From Pseudomonas sp. LD120 (GTDB taxonomy: Bacteria; Pseudomonadota; Gammaproteobacteria; Pseudomonadales; Pseudomonadaceae), in the NCBI RefSeq assembly GCF_009861525.1, contig NZ_WVHL01000005.1, forward strand, positions 2,232,001-2,296,000: a DNA stretch of 64,000 bases, in the 5' to 3' direction. Under the pieces are notes generated by a model. It was not told where the DNA came from. It did no database searches and saw nothing but the letters and a program-made list of their open reading frames with translations. This document shows positions 8,718 through 16,610 of the stretch, in pieces. A program made the position numbers and the translations under genes. Every line of letters begins with the position of its first letter. The stretch's first letter is position 1.

Positions 8718-9034
8718 CACCCGGCCTCCCGCAGGGCCAACTGCACTCGGCCGCTTTCCACTCGCGTCGGATGATGGTGGGCGCAACCGACGTCCGGTGC
8801 CTGGGCTGCGCCGGATTCCAGGTCGATCTGCCAGTTGTGCAGCGGGCAGGCCACGCGCCTGCCGTAGATCAATCCCTGGGACAGGGGGCCGCCCTTGTGC
8901 GGGCAGCGGTCATCGAGGGCGAAGACTTGATCGTCGCTGGTACGAAAAATCGCGATATCGCCCTTGGGGCCCTTGATGATGCGCGAGCCCAGGGCATTGA
9001 TCTCTTCCAGGGCGCAGATATCCAGCCAGTTCAT
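8717..9034 (-). CDS. nirD: Nitrite reductase [NAD(P)H] small subunit NirD with Rieske cluster motif
   Basis: A 105-residue Rieske-type protein. The cluster ligands are present: Cys44-Pro-His46 (DDRCPHKGGPL) and Cys63-Pro-Leu-His66 (VACPLHNW). It is the small partner of NirB in NAD(P)H-dependent reduction of nitrite to ammonium. The start ATG overlaps the nirB stop by four bases (ATGA), and its own stop overlaps the nasC start by one base. Retention of all four ligands separates it from the E. coli NirD type, which has lost them. Confidence 0.94.
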   Translation of the reverse strand: MNWLDICALEEINALGSRIIKGPKGDIAIFRTSDDQVFALDDRCPHKGGPLSQGLIYGRRVACPLHNWQIDLESGAAQAPDVGCAHHHPTRVESGRVQLALREAG

Positions 9035-11484
9035 GCCGGCACCTCCAGTTGTTTCACGGGGATCGACTCGTACTCTTTTTTCAGCTGCGGCTCGGCCAGG
9101 CGCTGCTGCCACGGGTCTTGCTCGAAGGACAGGGAGAACTGCAGGCGCTCGTTCAGCGCCTTGCGCCGCTGCGGGTCTTCCAGCACGGCCTTTTTCACGT
9201 GCTCCAGGCCGACCCGTTGCAGGTAGTGCACCGTGCGTTCGAGGTAGAAGGCCTCTTCGCGGTACAGCTGGAGGAAGGCGCCGTTGTATTCGCGGACTTC
9301 TTCGGCGGTCTTGAGCTTGACGAAAAACTCCGCCACCTCGGTCTTGATCCCGCCGTTGCCGCCGATGTACAGCTCCCAGCCCGAATCGACGCCGATGATG
9401 CCCACGTCCTTGATCCCGGCTTCCGAGCAGTTGCGCGGGCAACCGGAGACCGCCAGCTTGACCTTGTGCGGTGACCACATGTTGAACAGGTCGTGTTCCA
9501 GCTCGATGCCCAGCTGGGTGGAGTTCTGTGTGCCGAAGCGGCAGAACTCGCTGCCGACACAGGTCTTCACCGTGCGGATGGATTTGCCGTAGGCGTGGCC
9601 GGAGGGCATGTCCAGGTCTTTCCAGACTCCGGGCAAGTCTTCCTTGCGGATGCCCAGCAGGTCGATGCGCTGGCCGCCGGTGACCTTGACCATGGGCACC
9701 TGGTACTTGTCGGCGACATCGGCGATGCGCCGCAGCTCGGACGGATTGGTCACGCCCCCCCACATCCGCGGCACCACCGAGTAGGTCCCATCCTTCTGGA
9801 TGTTGGCGTGGGCCCGCTCGTTGATCAGTCGCGATTGCGGATCGTCCCGGGCTTCTCCCGGCCAGGTGGAGATCAGGTAGTAGTTCAGCGCCGGGCGGCA
9901 AGTGGCGCAACCGTTGGGGGTGCGCCAGTTGAGGTCGCTCATGGTGCCGGCGACGGTCAGCAGGTGCTGTTCGCGAATGGCCTGGCGGATCTGCCCGTGG
10001 TTCAGGTCGCTGCAGGCGCAGATGGCCTTTTCGCTTTTCGGCTTGACGTCCGCCGCGCCGCCCACGGTGTTGATCAGGATCTGCTCCACCAGGCCGGCGC
10101 AGGAGCCGCAGGAGCTGGCGGCCTTGGTGTGTTTCTTGACCTCGTCGACGCTGAACAGCCCGTGTTCCTGAATGGCTTTGACGATGCTGCCCTTGCACAC
10201 ACCATTGCAGCCGCAGACCTCGGCGCTGTCGGCCATGCTCATGGCCTTGTCCTGGCCCTGGTGGCCGACCTCCCCCAAGGCCTGCTCGCCGAACATCAGG
10301 TGATCGCGGATTTCGCCAATGCCGTGCTGTTCGCGGATCTGCCGCAAGTACCAGCCTCCGTCCGCCGTATCGCCGTACAGGCAGGCGCCCACCAGTACGT
10401 CGTCCTTGATCACCAGCTTCTTGTAGACCCCGCCAATCGGGTCGGCGAGGGTGATGGTCTCGGTGCCGTCGTCGCCCATGAAGTCCCCGGCGGAGAACAG
10501 GTCGATGCCCGTGACCTTCAACTTGGTCGAGGTCACTGAGCCCTGGTAGCGGGCAAAGCCCAGTTGGGCCAGGTGGTTGGCGCAGACCTTGGCCTGTTCG
10601 AACAGCGGCGCCACCAGGCCGTAGGCGATACCGCGGTGACTGGCGCATTCACCGATGGCGTAGATGCGCGGGTCGAAGGTCTGCAGGGTGTCGTTGACCA
10701 GAATCCCGCGGTTGCAAGGCAGGCCGGCCCGTTCCGCCAGTTCGCTGTTGGGGCGGATGCCGGCGGCCATCACCACCAGATCGGCGGGGATGATCTCGCC
10801 ATTCTTGAACTGCACCGAGCCGACCCGGCCATTGCCGGCATCGATCAGGGCCTGGGTCTGTTCACACAGGCGAAACTTCAGGCCACGGCTTTCCAGGGCG
10901 CTCTGCAGTAACTGGCCGCTGGTCTGGTCCAATTGGCGTTCCAGCAGCCAGTCGCCGATATGTACCACGGTCACGTCCATGCCCCGCAGCGTGAGGCCGT
11001 TGGCGGCTTCCAGGCCCAGCAGGCCGCCGCCGATCACCACTGCGTGCTGATGGGTTTTCGTCGCGTCAATCATCGCCTGGGTGTCGGCAATGTCGCGATA
11101 GCCGATCACCCCCTGCAGTTCCTTGCCGGGAATCGGCAGGATAAACGGCGTGGAACCGGTGGCGATCAGCAGGCGGTCGTACTCGGCCTCGCTGCCGTCC
11201 TCGGCGATCACCCGGCGCTTGATGCGGTCGATCTGCACCACTTTGCGGTTGAGCAGCAGCTTGATGTCGTGGTCCAGGTACCAGTCCAGGTCGTTGAGGA
11301 CAATGTCCTCGAACGTCTGTTCACCGGCCAGCACCGGTGACAGCAGGATGCGGTTGTAGTTGGTGTGGGGTTCGGCACCGAACACGGTGATGTCGTACAG
11401 CTCGTCGCTCAGTTTGAGCAACTCTTCCAGGGTGCGGACCCCGGCCATGCCGTTGCCGATCATTACCAGTTTGAGTCTTTTCAT
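9031..11484 (-). CDS. nirB: Assimilatory nitrite reductase [NAD(P)H] large subunit
   Basis: An 817-residue NirB. The N-terminus is a FAD/NAD(P) domain (LVMIGNGMAGVRTLEELL, HAVVIGGGLLGLEAANGL). A BFD-like [2Fe-2S] segment has CGCNGVCKGSI and SSCGSCAGLVEQI, and CACSDLNHGQIRQAI reads as a second copy. The C-terminal sirohaem/[4Fe-4S] reductase domain has TCVGSEFCRFGTQNST and SGCPRNCSEAG. It reduces nitrite to ammonium in the cytoplasm with electrons from NAD(P)H. The ATG at 11484 has GGAG six bases upstream. It leads the nirB-nirD-nasC-cobA operon and has its own sigma-54 promoter and attenuator leader upstream. Confidence 0.96.
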   Translation of the reverse strand: MKRLKLVMIGNGMAGVRTLEELLKLSDELYDITVFGAEPHTNYNRILLSPVLAGEQTFEDIVLNDLDWYLDHDIKLLLNRKVVQIDRIKRRVIAEDGSEAEYDRLLIATGSTPFILPIPGKELQGVIGYRDIADTQAMIDATKTHQHAVVIGGGLLGLEAANGLTLRGMDVTVVHIGDWLLERQLDQTSGQLLQSALESRGLKFRLCEQTQALIDAGNGRVGSVQFKNGEIIPADLVVMAAGIRPNSELAERAGLPCNRGILVNDTLQTFDPRIYAIGECASHRGIAYGLVAPLFEQAKVCANHLAQLGFARYQGSVTSTKLKVTGIDLFSAGDFMGDDGTETITLADPIGGVYKKLVIKDDVLVGACLYGDTADGGWYLRQIREQHGIGEIRDHLMFGEQALGEVGHQGQDKAMSMADSAEVCGCNGVCKGSIVKAIQEHGLFSVDEVKKHTKAASSCGSCAGLVEQILINTVGGAADVKPKSEKAICACSDLNHGQIRQAIREQHLLTVAGTMSDLNWRTPNGCATCRPALNYYLISTWPGEARDDPQSRLINERAHANIQKDGTYSVVPRMWGGVTNPSELRRIADVADKYQVPMVKVTGGQRIDLLGIRKEDLPGVWKDLDMPSGHAYGKSIRTVKTCVGSEFCRFGTQNSTQLGIELEHDLFNMWSPHKVKLAVSGCPRNCSEAGIKDVGIIGVDSGWELYIGGNGGIKTEVAEFFVKLKTAEEVREYNGAFLQLYREEAFYLERTVHYLQRVGLEHVKKAVLEDPQRRKALNERLQFSLSFEQDPWQQRLAEPQLKKEYESIPVKQLEVPA

Positions 11485-11544
11485 GGGCTTCTCCGGAGCT
11501 CAGGCAGGGTCAGTGCGGCCTGGCTCGACAAACTGCGCGCAAAC

Positions 11545-11606
11545 AAAAAAGGCGTCCCGTCAGTGGCCTGACGAGGACGCCTTTGTCCGATCCCGTTCTC
11601 TCGGGA
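11545..11606 (-). promoter_or_regulatory. ANTAR/NasT-type two-hairpin leader with intrinsic terminator in front of nirB
   Basis: Reading the minus strand, hairpin P1 (11606-11591) is UCCCG-AGAGAA-CGGGA. Hairpin P2 (11588-11575) is GGAC-AAAGGC-GUCC. Both loops are six bases with A first and G fourth, the pattern ANTAR antiterminators bind. The terminator (11583-11545) pairs GGCGUCC...CGUCAG with CUGACG GGACGCC and ends in UUUUUU. Its 5' arm includes the P2 loop and 3' arm, so P2 and terminator exclude each other. Binding by NasT would favour read-through into nirB, whose start is about 60 bases downstream. Confidence 0.88.
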
Positions 11607-11655
11607 AGCCCGCCTTCGTCGTTGAAGGCCGGCTTTATGTCTGTTGCCTGATCTA

Positions 11656-11673
11656 ATGCAGCGCTTGTGCCAA
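11656..11673 (-). promoter_or_regulatory. Sigma-54 promoter of nirB
   Basis: The minus strand reads TTGGCACAAGCGCTGCAT, a GG-N10-GC match to the RpoN consensus TGGCAC-N5-TTGCA. Transcription would start near 11646, about 160 bases before the nirB ATG and just upstream of hairpin P1. A TGCACC half-site, as in NtrC enhancers, lies near 11735. Confidence 0.82.
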
Positions 11674-11836
11674 GTTGCCAAGGGCGCGGTTTATGGGGCT
11701 TTTGTGAAGATTGTCAGCGTGCCGGGTATGGTCCTTGCACCGAATCGAGGCGTCACGCCCTCTTTCGGCTCTTTGGGGCGGCTGCTGGGGGCGATGAATG
11801 GCCTGGGCATCGCCAAGCAAGGTTCTGCGGAGCGTT

Positions 11837-11917
11837 TCGCAGCCTCGCTATGGCTCGACAGCGGCTACACCTGCTGCCAATGCCGAAGGGGTTTGTAGCC
11901 GCTGCCGCAGGCTGCGA
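11837..11917. repeat. Inverted pair of REP elements (REPIN-like)
   Basis: GTAGCCGCTGCCGCAGGCTG at 11896-11915 and its inverted relative at 11837-11868 (minus strand GTAGCCGCTG, then CGAGGCTGCGA) face each other, separated by about 27 bases. The GTAGCCGCTG head and GGCTGCGA tail are typical of REP palindromes scattered through the P. protegens group. The pair sits between the end of the kinase gene and the nirB promoter. Confidence 0.7.
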
Positions 11918-11939
11918 ACGGTCTGCTGGGACGCGGGAG

Positions 11940-13610
11940 CTAACGATGCAGCAGCACAAGCAACAGCATCAGGTTGAACAGCAAGGCGAGCAGGGCGATG
12001 CCGCGCCAGACCTTCAGGGGTTCGCGTTCCAGCAAGGGCCGCGGCCTCGTGCTCAGGCCGCGCCGTTCGCCGTGTTCCAGCGCCAGCAGCCATTCTTCGG
12101 CGGTTTCGTAGCGCCGTCTGGGGTCGGCACTCACCCCGCGTTCCAGGCTTTGCGCGAGCCATTCCGGCAGGTCCGGGCGATAGCGCGCGGGGCTTGTCGG
12201 GGCACCGAAGCGCGGGCGCTGGAAAGCCTCGATCTCGCCGTGGGGGTAGTGTCCGGTCAGCAGGTAATACAGGCTGACGCCCACGGCATAGAGGTCTTGT
12301 TGCGGGCTGGGAGGTTCGCCGTCGAAGGCTTCCGGGGCGATGTAGCTTGGGGTGCCCGGTAGCAGGTGTGCTGGGTCTGCTGACAAGCCGGGGCAATAGG
12401 CAAGGCCGAAATCCAGCACCCGCAGTTCGCCATCATCCCCCAGCAGCAGGTTGTCGGGCTTGATGTCACGGTGCAGGATCTGCCGCCGGTGCAGCAAACC
12501 GATCGCCCGCAGCAGGTGCTCGGCCAGGGGCTGCCATTGCGCCAGCGGCAGGGGGCCGTTCAGGCGAAACAGATTGGCCAGGGTCCGGCCCGGATACTCG
12601 CGCATCACGTAGTAGAGGTGCTGGCGCGATGTCGCACCGTGCACCTGGGGGAAGTGACGCCCGGCCACGCGGCGCAGCAGCCACTCTTCGGACAACAGTC
12701 CCTGGCAGGCGTCGAGGTCCTTATGCAAGGCCCCGGGCAGGGTTTTCAGCAACCAGGCTTGCTGTTGCTCGTCACGCACCCGGTACAGCAGTGATTGCTG
12801 GCTCTGGTTGATCAGCGCTTCGATGTGCCAGCCCTCGAAGCAGTGCCCGGGTGTGAGTGGTGGAGGCAGGGGCCATTGCTGCAGGTGCAGCAGGGCATCG
12901 CCAATGCTGCTTTCGCCCAGCTGGTCCACTCGCACCAGCAGTGCGCTGGCGTTGTCCTGGCTGCCGGCCAGGTGCGCGGCGTTGACCAGGGTCGCCACCG
13001 CGTTGTCCGGCTCCGGTTGGTCCCGCAGGATGGCGGCAATGGCGGTGTCGCCCAAGGTGGCCCAGACCCCGTCGCTGAGCAGCAGGAAGCTTTCGCCCTG
13101 GTGCAGTTCGCCATCGAGAAAATCCAGCACCAGATGCTGGTCCAGGCCCAGGGCGCGCTTGAGCACATGCTGCATGCCCGGTTGTTCCCAGACGTGGTCC
13201 TCGCTGATGCGTTGCAACTGCTGTTGGTGCCAGCGATAGACCCGGCAGTCGCCGACATGGGCCAGGGTGAAGCGTCGCCCGCGCAATACCAGGGCGCTGA
13301 GGGTGGTGAGCAGGGGCTGGCCGCCGCCGTTGGCCTGCAACCAGCGGTTCTGGGCGATCAGCAGACGCTCCAGGGCTTCGGCCACGGGCCAGGTTTCTGG
13401 CGTGGCGTAGTAGTCCAGGGCCAGCGCCTGCAGGGTTGAGCGTGCTGCCAGGCCGCCGTCGGCGCACTGACTGACGCCATCGGCGATGGCGAACAGCAGG
13501 CCTTTGCTTGCCGCCAGGTCCGGCGCCGGGGTGACCCGGCGCAAGGCGTCCTGGTTCTGCGTCCGTGGCCCGGTGGCGCTGGCTTCGGCATGGCTCAGTT
13601 GCAGGCCCAT
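11940..13610 (-). CDS. Fused PP2C-type protein phosphatase and Ser/Thr protein kinase with C-terminal membrane anchor
   Basis: A 556-residue protein. Residues about 1-235 form a PP2C domain: NQDA, IADGVSQCADGG, LAHVGDCRVY, LLSDGVW and SQDNAS supply the metal-binding aspartates. Residues about 265-520 form a Hanks-type kinase: LLKTL lysine, HRDIKPDN catalytic loop, LDFGLA, and PGTPSYIAPEA activation segment. A single hydrophobic helix (GIALLALLFNLMLLLVLL) ends the chain, so the enzymes face the cytoplasm at the membrane. The start is seven bases after the nasA stop, so it is co-transcribed with the nitrate transporter. A role in nitrate-uptake control is inferred from position; the targets are not known to me. 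Confidence 0.92.
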   Translation of the reverse strand: MGLQLSHAEASATGPRTQNQDALRRVTPAPDLAASKGLLFAIADGVSQCADGGLAARSTLQALALDYYATPETWPVAEALERLLIAQNRWLQANGGGQPLLTTLSALVLRGRRFTLAHVGDCRVYRWHQQQLQRISEDHVWEQPGMQHVLKRALGLDQHLVLDFLDGELHQGESFLLLSDGVWATLGDTAIAAILRDQPEPDNAVATLVNAAHLAGSQDNASALLVRVDQLGESSIGDALLHLQQWPLPPPLTPGHCFEGWHIEALINQSQQSLLYRVRDEQQQAWLLKTLPGALHKDLDACQGLLSEEWLLRRVAGRHFPQVHGATSRQHLYYVMREYPGRTLANLFRLNGPLPLAQWQPLAEHLLRAIGLLHRRQILHRDIKPDNLLLGDDGELRVLDFGLAYCPGLSADPAHLLPGTPSYIAPEAFDGEPPSPQQDLYAVGVSLYYLLTGHYPHGEIEAFQRPRFGAPTSPARYRPDLPEWLAQSLERGVSADPRRRYETAEEWLLALEHGERRGLSTRPRPLLEREPLKVWRGIALLALLFNLMLLLVLLHR

Positions 13611-13617
13611 GGCGCGC

Positions 13618-14829
13618 TTAGACCCTTGCCGCGGTCACGGCGGCGCTGCCCCAGGTGGTTCTCCAGCGACGCTTGACCCCGTGCAGGCCGAACCAGGCCA
13701 GGACCCCAAGACTGGCGAACAGCCACAGGGCCAGTTGATAGCTGCCGGTGCTTTGCTTGATCGCGCCCATGCTTGCGGCCAGGGCAAAACCGCCGATGCC
13801 ACCGGCCATGCCGATCAGCCCGGTCATGACCCCGATTTCCCGGCGAAAACGTTGCGGTACCAGTTGGAAGACCGCGCCATTGCCGGCGCCGAGGCCCAGC
13901 ATGGTGCAGACGAACAGGGCCAGGGCAGCGTAGGAACTGGGCAGGTTGAAACCCACCGCGGCGATGCAGACCACCGCCACGCTGTACATCGCCAGCAGGG
14001 TGCGGATACCGCCGAAACGGTCCGCCAGGGCGCCGCCCAGAGGGCGCATCAGGCTGCCGCCGAAGACACAGGCGGCGGTGTAGTAGCCAGCAGTCACCGG
14101 GCTCAGGCCGTACTGGTCATTGAAATAGCCGGGCAGGGCGCTGGCCAGGCCGATGAAACCGCCAAAGGTCACACTGTAGAAGAACATGAACCACCAGCTG
14201 TCGCGGTCCCCCAGGGCCTTGAAGTAGTCAGCCATGGACTTGGCCCGTGGCCGCTCGGGGGCGTTCTTCGCCAGCCAGGCGAACAACACCAAGGTCAGGA
14301 CTAGCGGGATCAGGGCGAAGCCGAACACATTGCTCCAGCCGAAAGCCGTCGCCAGCAGCGGAGCGATCAGTGCGGCGAGCACGGTGCCGGAGTTGCCAGC
14401 ACCGGCGATGCCCATCGCTTTGCCCTGGTGTTGTGGCGGATACCATTGGGACGCCAGGGGCAAGGCCACGGCGAAGGAAGCGCCGGCCATGCCGAGGAAG
14501 AGCCCCAGGAGCAGCGCTTGCTCATAGCTGTGGATGCCCAGTTTCCAGGCCACCAACAGGGCGCCGATGACGATCACTTGACCGATCAGGCCGGCGGTCT
14601 TGGGTGACAGGCGATCGGCCAGCAGGCCCATGATGAAGCGCAACACCGCGCCGGCAAGGATCGGCGTGGCCACCATCAGCCCGCGTTGCTGGGTGCTCAG
14701 GTGCAGGTCGGCGGCAATCTGCACCGCCAGGGGGCCCAGCAGGTACCAGACCATGAAGCTCAGGTCGAAATACAGGAAGGCCGCGAACAGGGTCGGGGTG
14801 TGGCCGGATTTCCAGAAGCTTGAATTCAT
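13618..14829 (-). CDS. nasA: Nitrate/nitrite transporter NasA (NNP family, major facilitator superfamily)
   Basis: A 403-residue, about 12-helix MFS protein. The NNP-family signature is visible as GLFLGMAGASFAVALPLASQ in the middle and GLGAGNGAVFQLVPQRFRREIG in the second half. It imports nitrate for assimilation. The ATG at 14829 gives the expected MNSSFWKSGHTPTLFAAF start; a longer frame upstream is leader sequence. It is the first gene of a two-gene unit with the phosphatase/kinase and has its own sigma-54 promoter and ANTAR leader. Confidence 0.93.
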   Translation of the reverse strand: MNSSFWKSGHTPTLFAAFLYFDLSFMVWYLLGPLAVQIAADLHLSTQQRGLMVATPILAGAVLRFIMGLLADRLSPKTAGLIGQVIVIGALLVAWKLGIHSYEQALLLGLFLGMAGASFAVALPLASQWYPPQHQGKAMGIAGAGNSGTVLAALIAPLLATAFGWSNVFGFALIPLVLTLVLFAWLAKNAPERPRAKSMADYFKALGDRDSWWFMFFYSVTFGGFIGLASALPGYFNDQYGLSPVTAGYYTAACVFGGSLMRPLGGALADRFGGIRTLLAMYSVAVVCIAAVGFNLPSSYAALALFVCTMLGLGAGNGAVFQLVPQRFRREIGVMTGLIGMAGGIGGFALAASMGAIKQSTGSYQLALWLFASLGVLAWFGLHGVKRRWRTTWGSAAVTAARV

Positions 14830-14929
14830 CGCGCACCTCAGCTGATAAGAGTCGTAGGAATCGTCATGAGCTTGTAGGTGGAGCGCCGCGACGGCCGCGC
14901 CACCGACCCCGGTCAGTGGGGCCAAAACG

Positions 14930-15013
14930 AAAAAACGTCGGCACCTGGCTCGCGGTGGGCGAGCAGGGTGCGCGACGTCTTTGTCGTAGGTGGGGCAACC
15001 GCCGTTGGTTACC
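14930..15013 (-). promoter_or_regulatory. ANTAR/NasT-type two-hairpin leader with intrinsic terminator in front of nasA
   Basis: On the minus strand, P1 (15013-14994) is GGUAACC-AACGGC-GGUUGCC, a seven-pair stem. P2 (14986-14973) is CGAC-AAAGAC-GUCG. Both six-base loops have A at 1 and G at 4. The terminator (14982-14930) starts inside P2 with AAAGACGUCG and GCACC. It pairs with GGUGC and CGACGU, followed by UUUUUU. P2 and terminator exclude each other, so NasT binding would allow read-through to nasA, about 100 bases on. Confidence 0.88.
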
Positions 15014-15026
15014 GTTGTGGATCTGA

Positions 15027-15044
15027 TAGCAAGAGCCGCGCCAA
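15027..15044 (-). promoter_or_regulatory. Sigma-54 promoter of nasA
   Basis: The minus strand reads TTGGCGCGGCTCTTGCTA, with GG-N10-GC spacing and a TTGC -12 element. Transcription would begin near 15017, immediately before hairpin P1. No clear NtrC site was found between it and the IS element. Confidence 0.75.
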
Positions 15045-15173
15045 TCCGTGTCGATAGCGAGTGTTGGAGCTGGCTCAGGAGCTGGCGGCAGTAGCGGGCT
15101 TGCCAGCACTGGCGCCCTCAAGACGAACTACAAGGTTCAGAGGGCTATTTGCCGGCAATCCGGCTCTTAGGGT

Positions 15174-16592
15174 CATCCCTTTCAAGGTCTTAGGTAGAAT
15201 CCCCTGAAATCTCAGTCAGGGATCCCCGAAGATGTGGACCGATGTTCTAGCTCGATTCGAGAAAAAAGCACCTGCCAGCGTCATGGCCAAGTTGGCGCTG
15301 GAGCAGGCTATTGCTCCTGAGTGGGTCGATCAGGTCTTCGAAGAACATCGGCAACGGCAGTACTCTCGTGAACTACTGTTCTCGACCATCATCAAGCTGA
15401 TGTCCCTTGTTTCATTGGGTTTGAAGCCATCCCTGCACGCCGCCGCTCGGCAACTGGAAGATCTTCCTGTCAGCTTGGCAGCCCTCTACGACAAGATCAG
15501 TCGTACCGAACCTGCTCTGTTGCGCGCGCTGGTCACAGGCTGTGCGCAACGCCTGACCCCAACCATCAAAGAGCTGGGTTGCACCACGATGCTGCCGGGC
15601 TGGCAGGTTCGGGTGGTGGACGGCAACCACTTGGCATCCACTGAGAAACGTCTGGGCGCTCTACGCCACGAGCGAGGTGCCGCTCGTCCTGGCTTTTCGG
15701 TGGTTGTCTACGACCCCGATCTCGATCAGGTCATCGACCTTCAGGCGTGTGAGGATGCCTACGCAAGCGAGCGTATTTGTGTGCTGCCTCTATTGGCTGA
15801 TGCCGAGCCGGGCCAGGTGTGGCTGGCTGATCGACTCTACTGCACGCTTCCGGTCATGGAAGCTTGTGAGCAGGTCCAGACATCCTTTGTCATTCGTCAG
15901 CAAGCCAAGCACCCACGCCTGATTCAAGAGGGTGAGTGGCAAGAGCCCGTACCTGTGGAAACAGGCACTGTGCGCGAGCAGATCATCCACGTCAGAGGCG
16001 GTTACCAATGGCGGCGCGTGGAACTGACGCTTCATTCGCCAACGGACTCGGGTGACAGCAGCTTGATGTTCTGGAGCAATCTACCTGAGAGCGTCAGTGC
16101 ACAGCAGATCGCGGAACTCTATCGCCGCCGCTGGAGTATTGAGGGCATGTTCCAGCGACTGGAAGCGATCCTGGAAAGTGAAATCGAAACCCTTGGCAGC
16201 CCAAAAGCTGCCTTGCTCGGGTTCGCTACTGCGGTATTGGCATACAACGTCCTGGCCGTACTCAAACGAAGTGTCGAACAAGCCCATCGGGACACCCAGC
16301 CTGAAGGCTGGGAAGCCTCGACCTATCACTTGGCGGTCCAGGTCAGGAGTGGTTATGAGGGAATGCAGATTGCGCTGCCCTCGGAGTACCTTCCCGTTAT
16401 CCCTGCGGAAAAACTGGCTCAGCGCTTGTTGGAATTAGCCAGAAACATCCAGCCAAAACAAGTTGCGAAAAGCCCACGAGGCCCCAAGGTACCCAAGCCC
16501 AAAACATGGGTGCAGGGGACGGCCGTGAATGCCCATGTTTCAACCGATCGAGTCATCAAGGCAGCCAAAACGAAAAGACCTTGAAAGGGATG
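15174..16592 (+). mobile_element. IS4-family insertion sequence, 1419 bp, with 11-bp target duplication
   Basis: The ends are perfect 18-bp inverted repeats: CATCCCTTTCAAGGTCTT at 15174-15191 and its reverse complement at 16575-16592. They are flanked by identical 11-bp direct repeats GCTCTTAGGGT at 15163-15173 and 16593-16603. A duplication of this length is typical for IS4. One complete transposase gene fills the element. Intact ends and duplication point to a recent and possibly still mobile insertion. It lies between nasT and the nasA promoter and breaks no coding gene. Confidence 0.95.
15232..16584 (+). CDS. IS4-family DDE transposase
   Basis: A 450-residue transposase. The DDE triad fits VRVVDGNHLAS (first Asp), QVWLADRLYCTL (second Asp) and the YRRRWSIEGMFQRLE block. 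The last is the Y-(2)-R-(3)-E part of the IS4 YREK signature and supplies the Glu. A basic tail (SPRGPKVPKPKTW) ends the protein. The gene is intact and fills the element between its inverted repeats. Confidence 0.93.
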   Translation: MWTDVLARFEKKAPASVMAKLALEQAIAPEWVDQVFEEHRQRQYSRELLFSTIIKLMSLVSLGLKPSLHAAARQLEDLPVSLAALYDKISRTEPALLRALVTGCAQRLTPTIKELGCTTMLPGWQVRVVDGNHLASTEKRLGALRHERGAARPGFSVVVYDPDLDQVIDLQACEDAYASERICVLPLLADAEPGQVWLADRLYCTLPVMEACEQVQTSFVIRQQAKHPRLIQEGEWQEPVPVETGTVREQIIHVRGGYQWRRVELTLHSPTDSGDSSLMFWSNLPESVSAQQIAELYRRRWSIEGMFQRLEAILESEIETLGSPKAALLGFATAVLAYNVLAVLKRSVEQAHRDTQPEGWEASTYHLAVQVRSGYEGMQIALPSEYLPVIPAEKLAQRLLELARNIQPKQVAKSPRGPKVPKPKTWVQGTAVNAHVSTDRVIKAAKTKRP

Positions 16593-16610
16593 GCTCTTAG
16601 GGTGCAGGAG

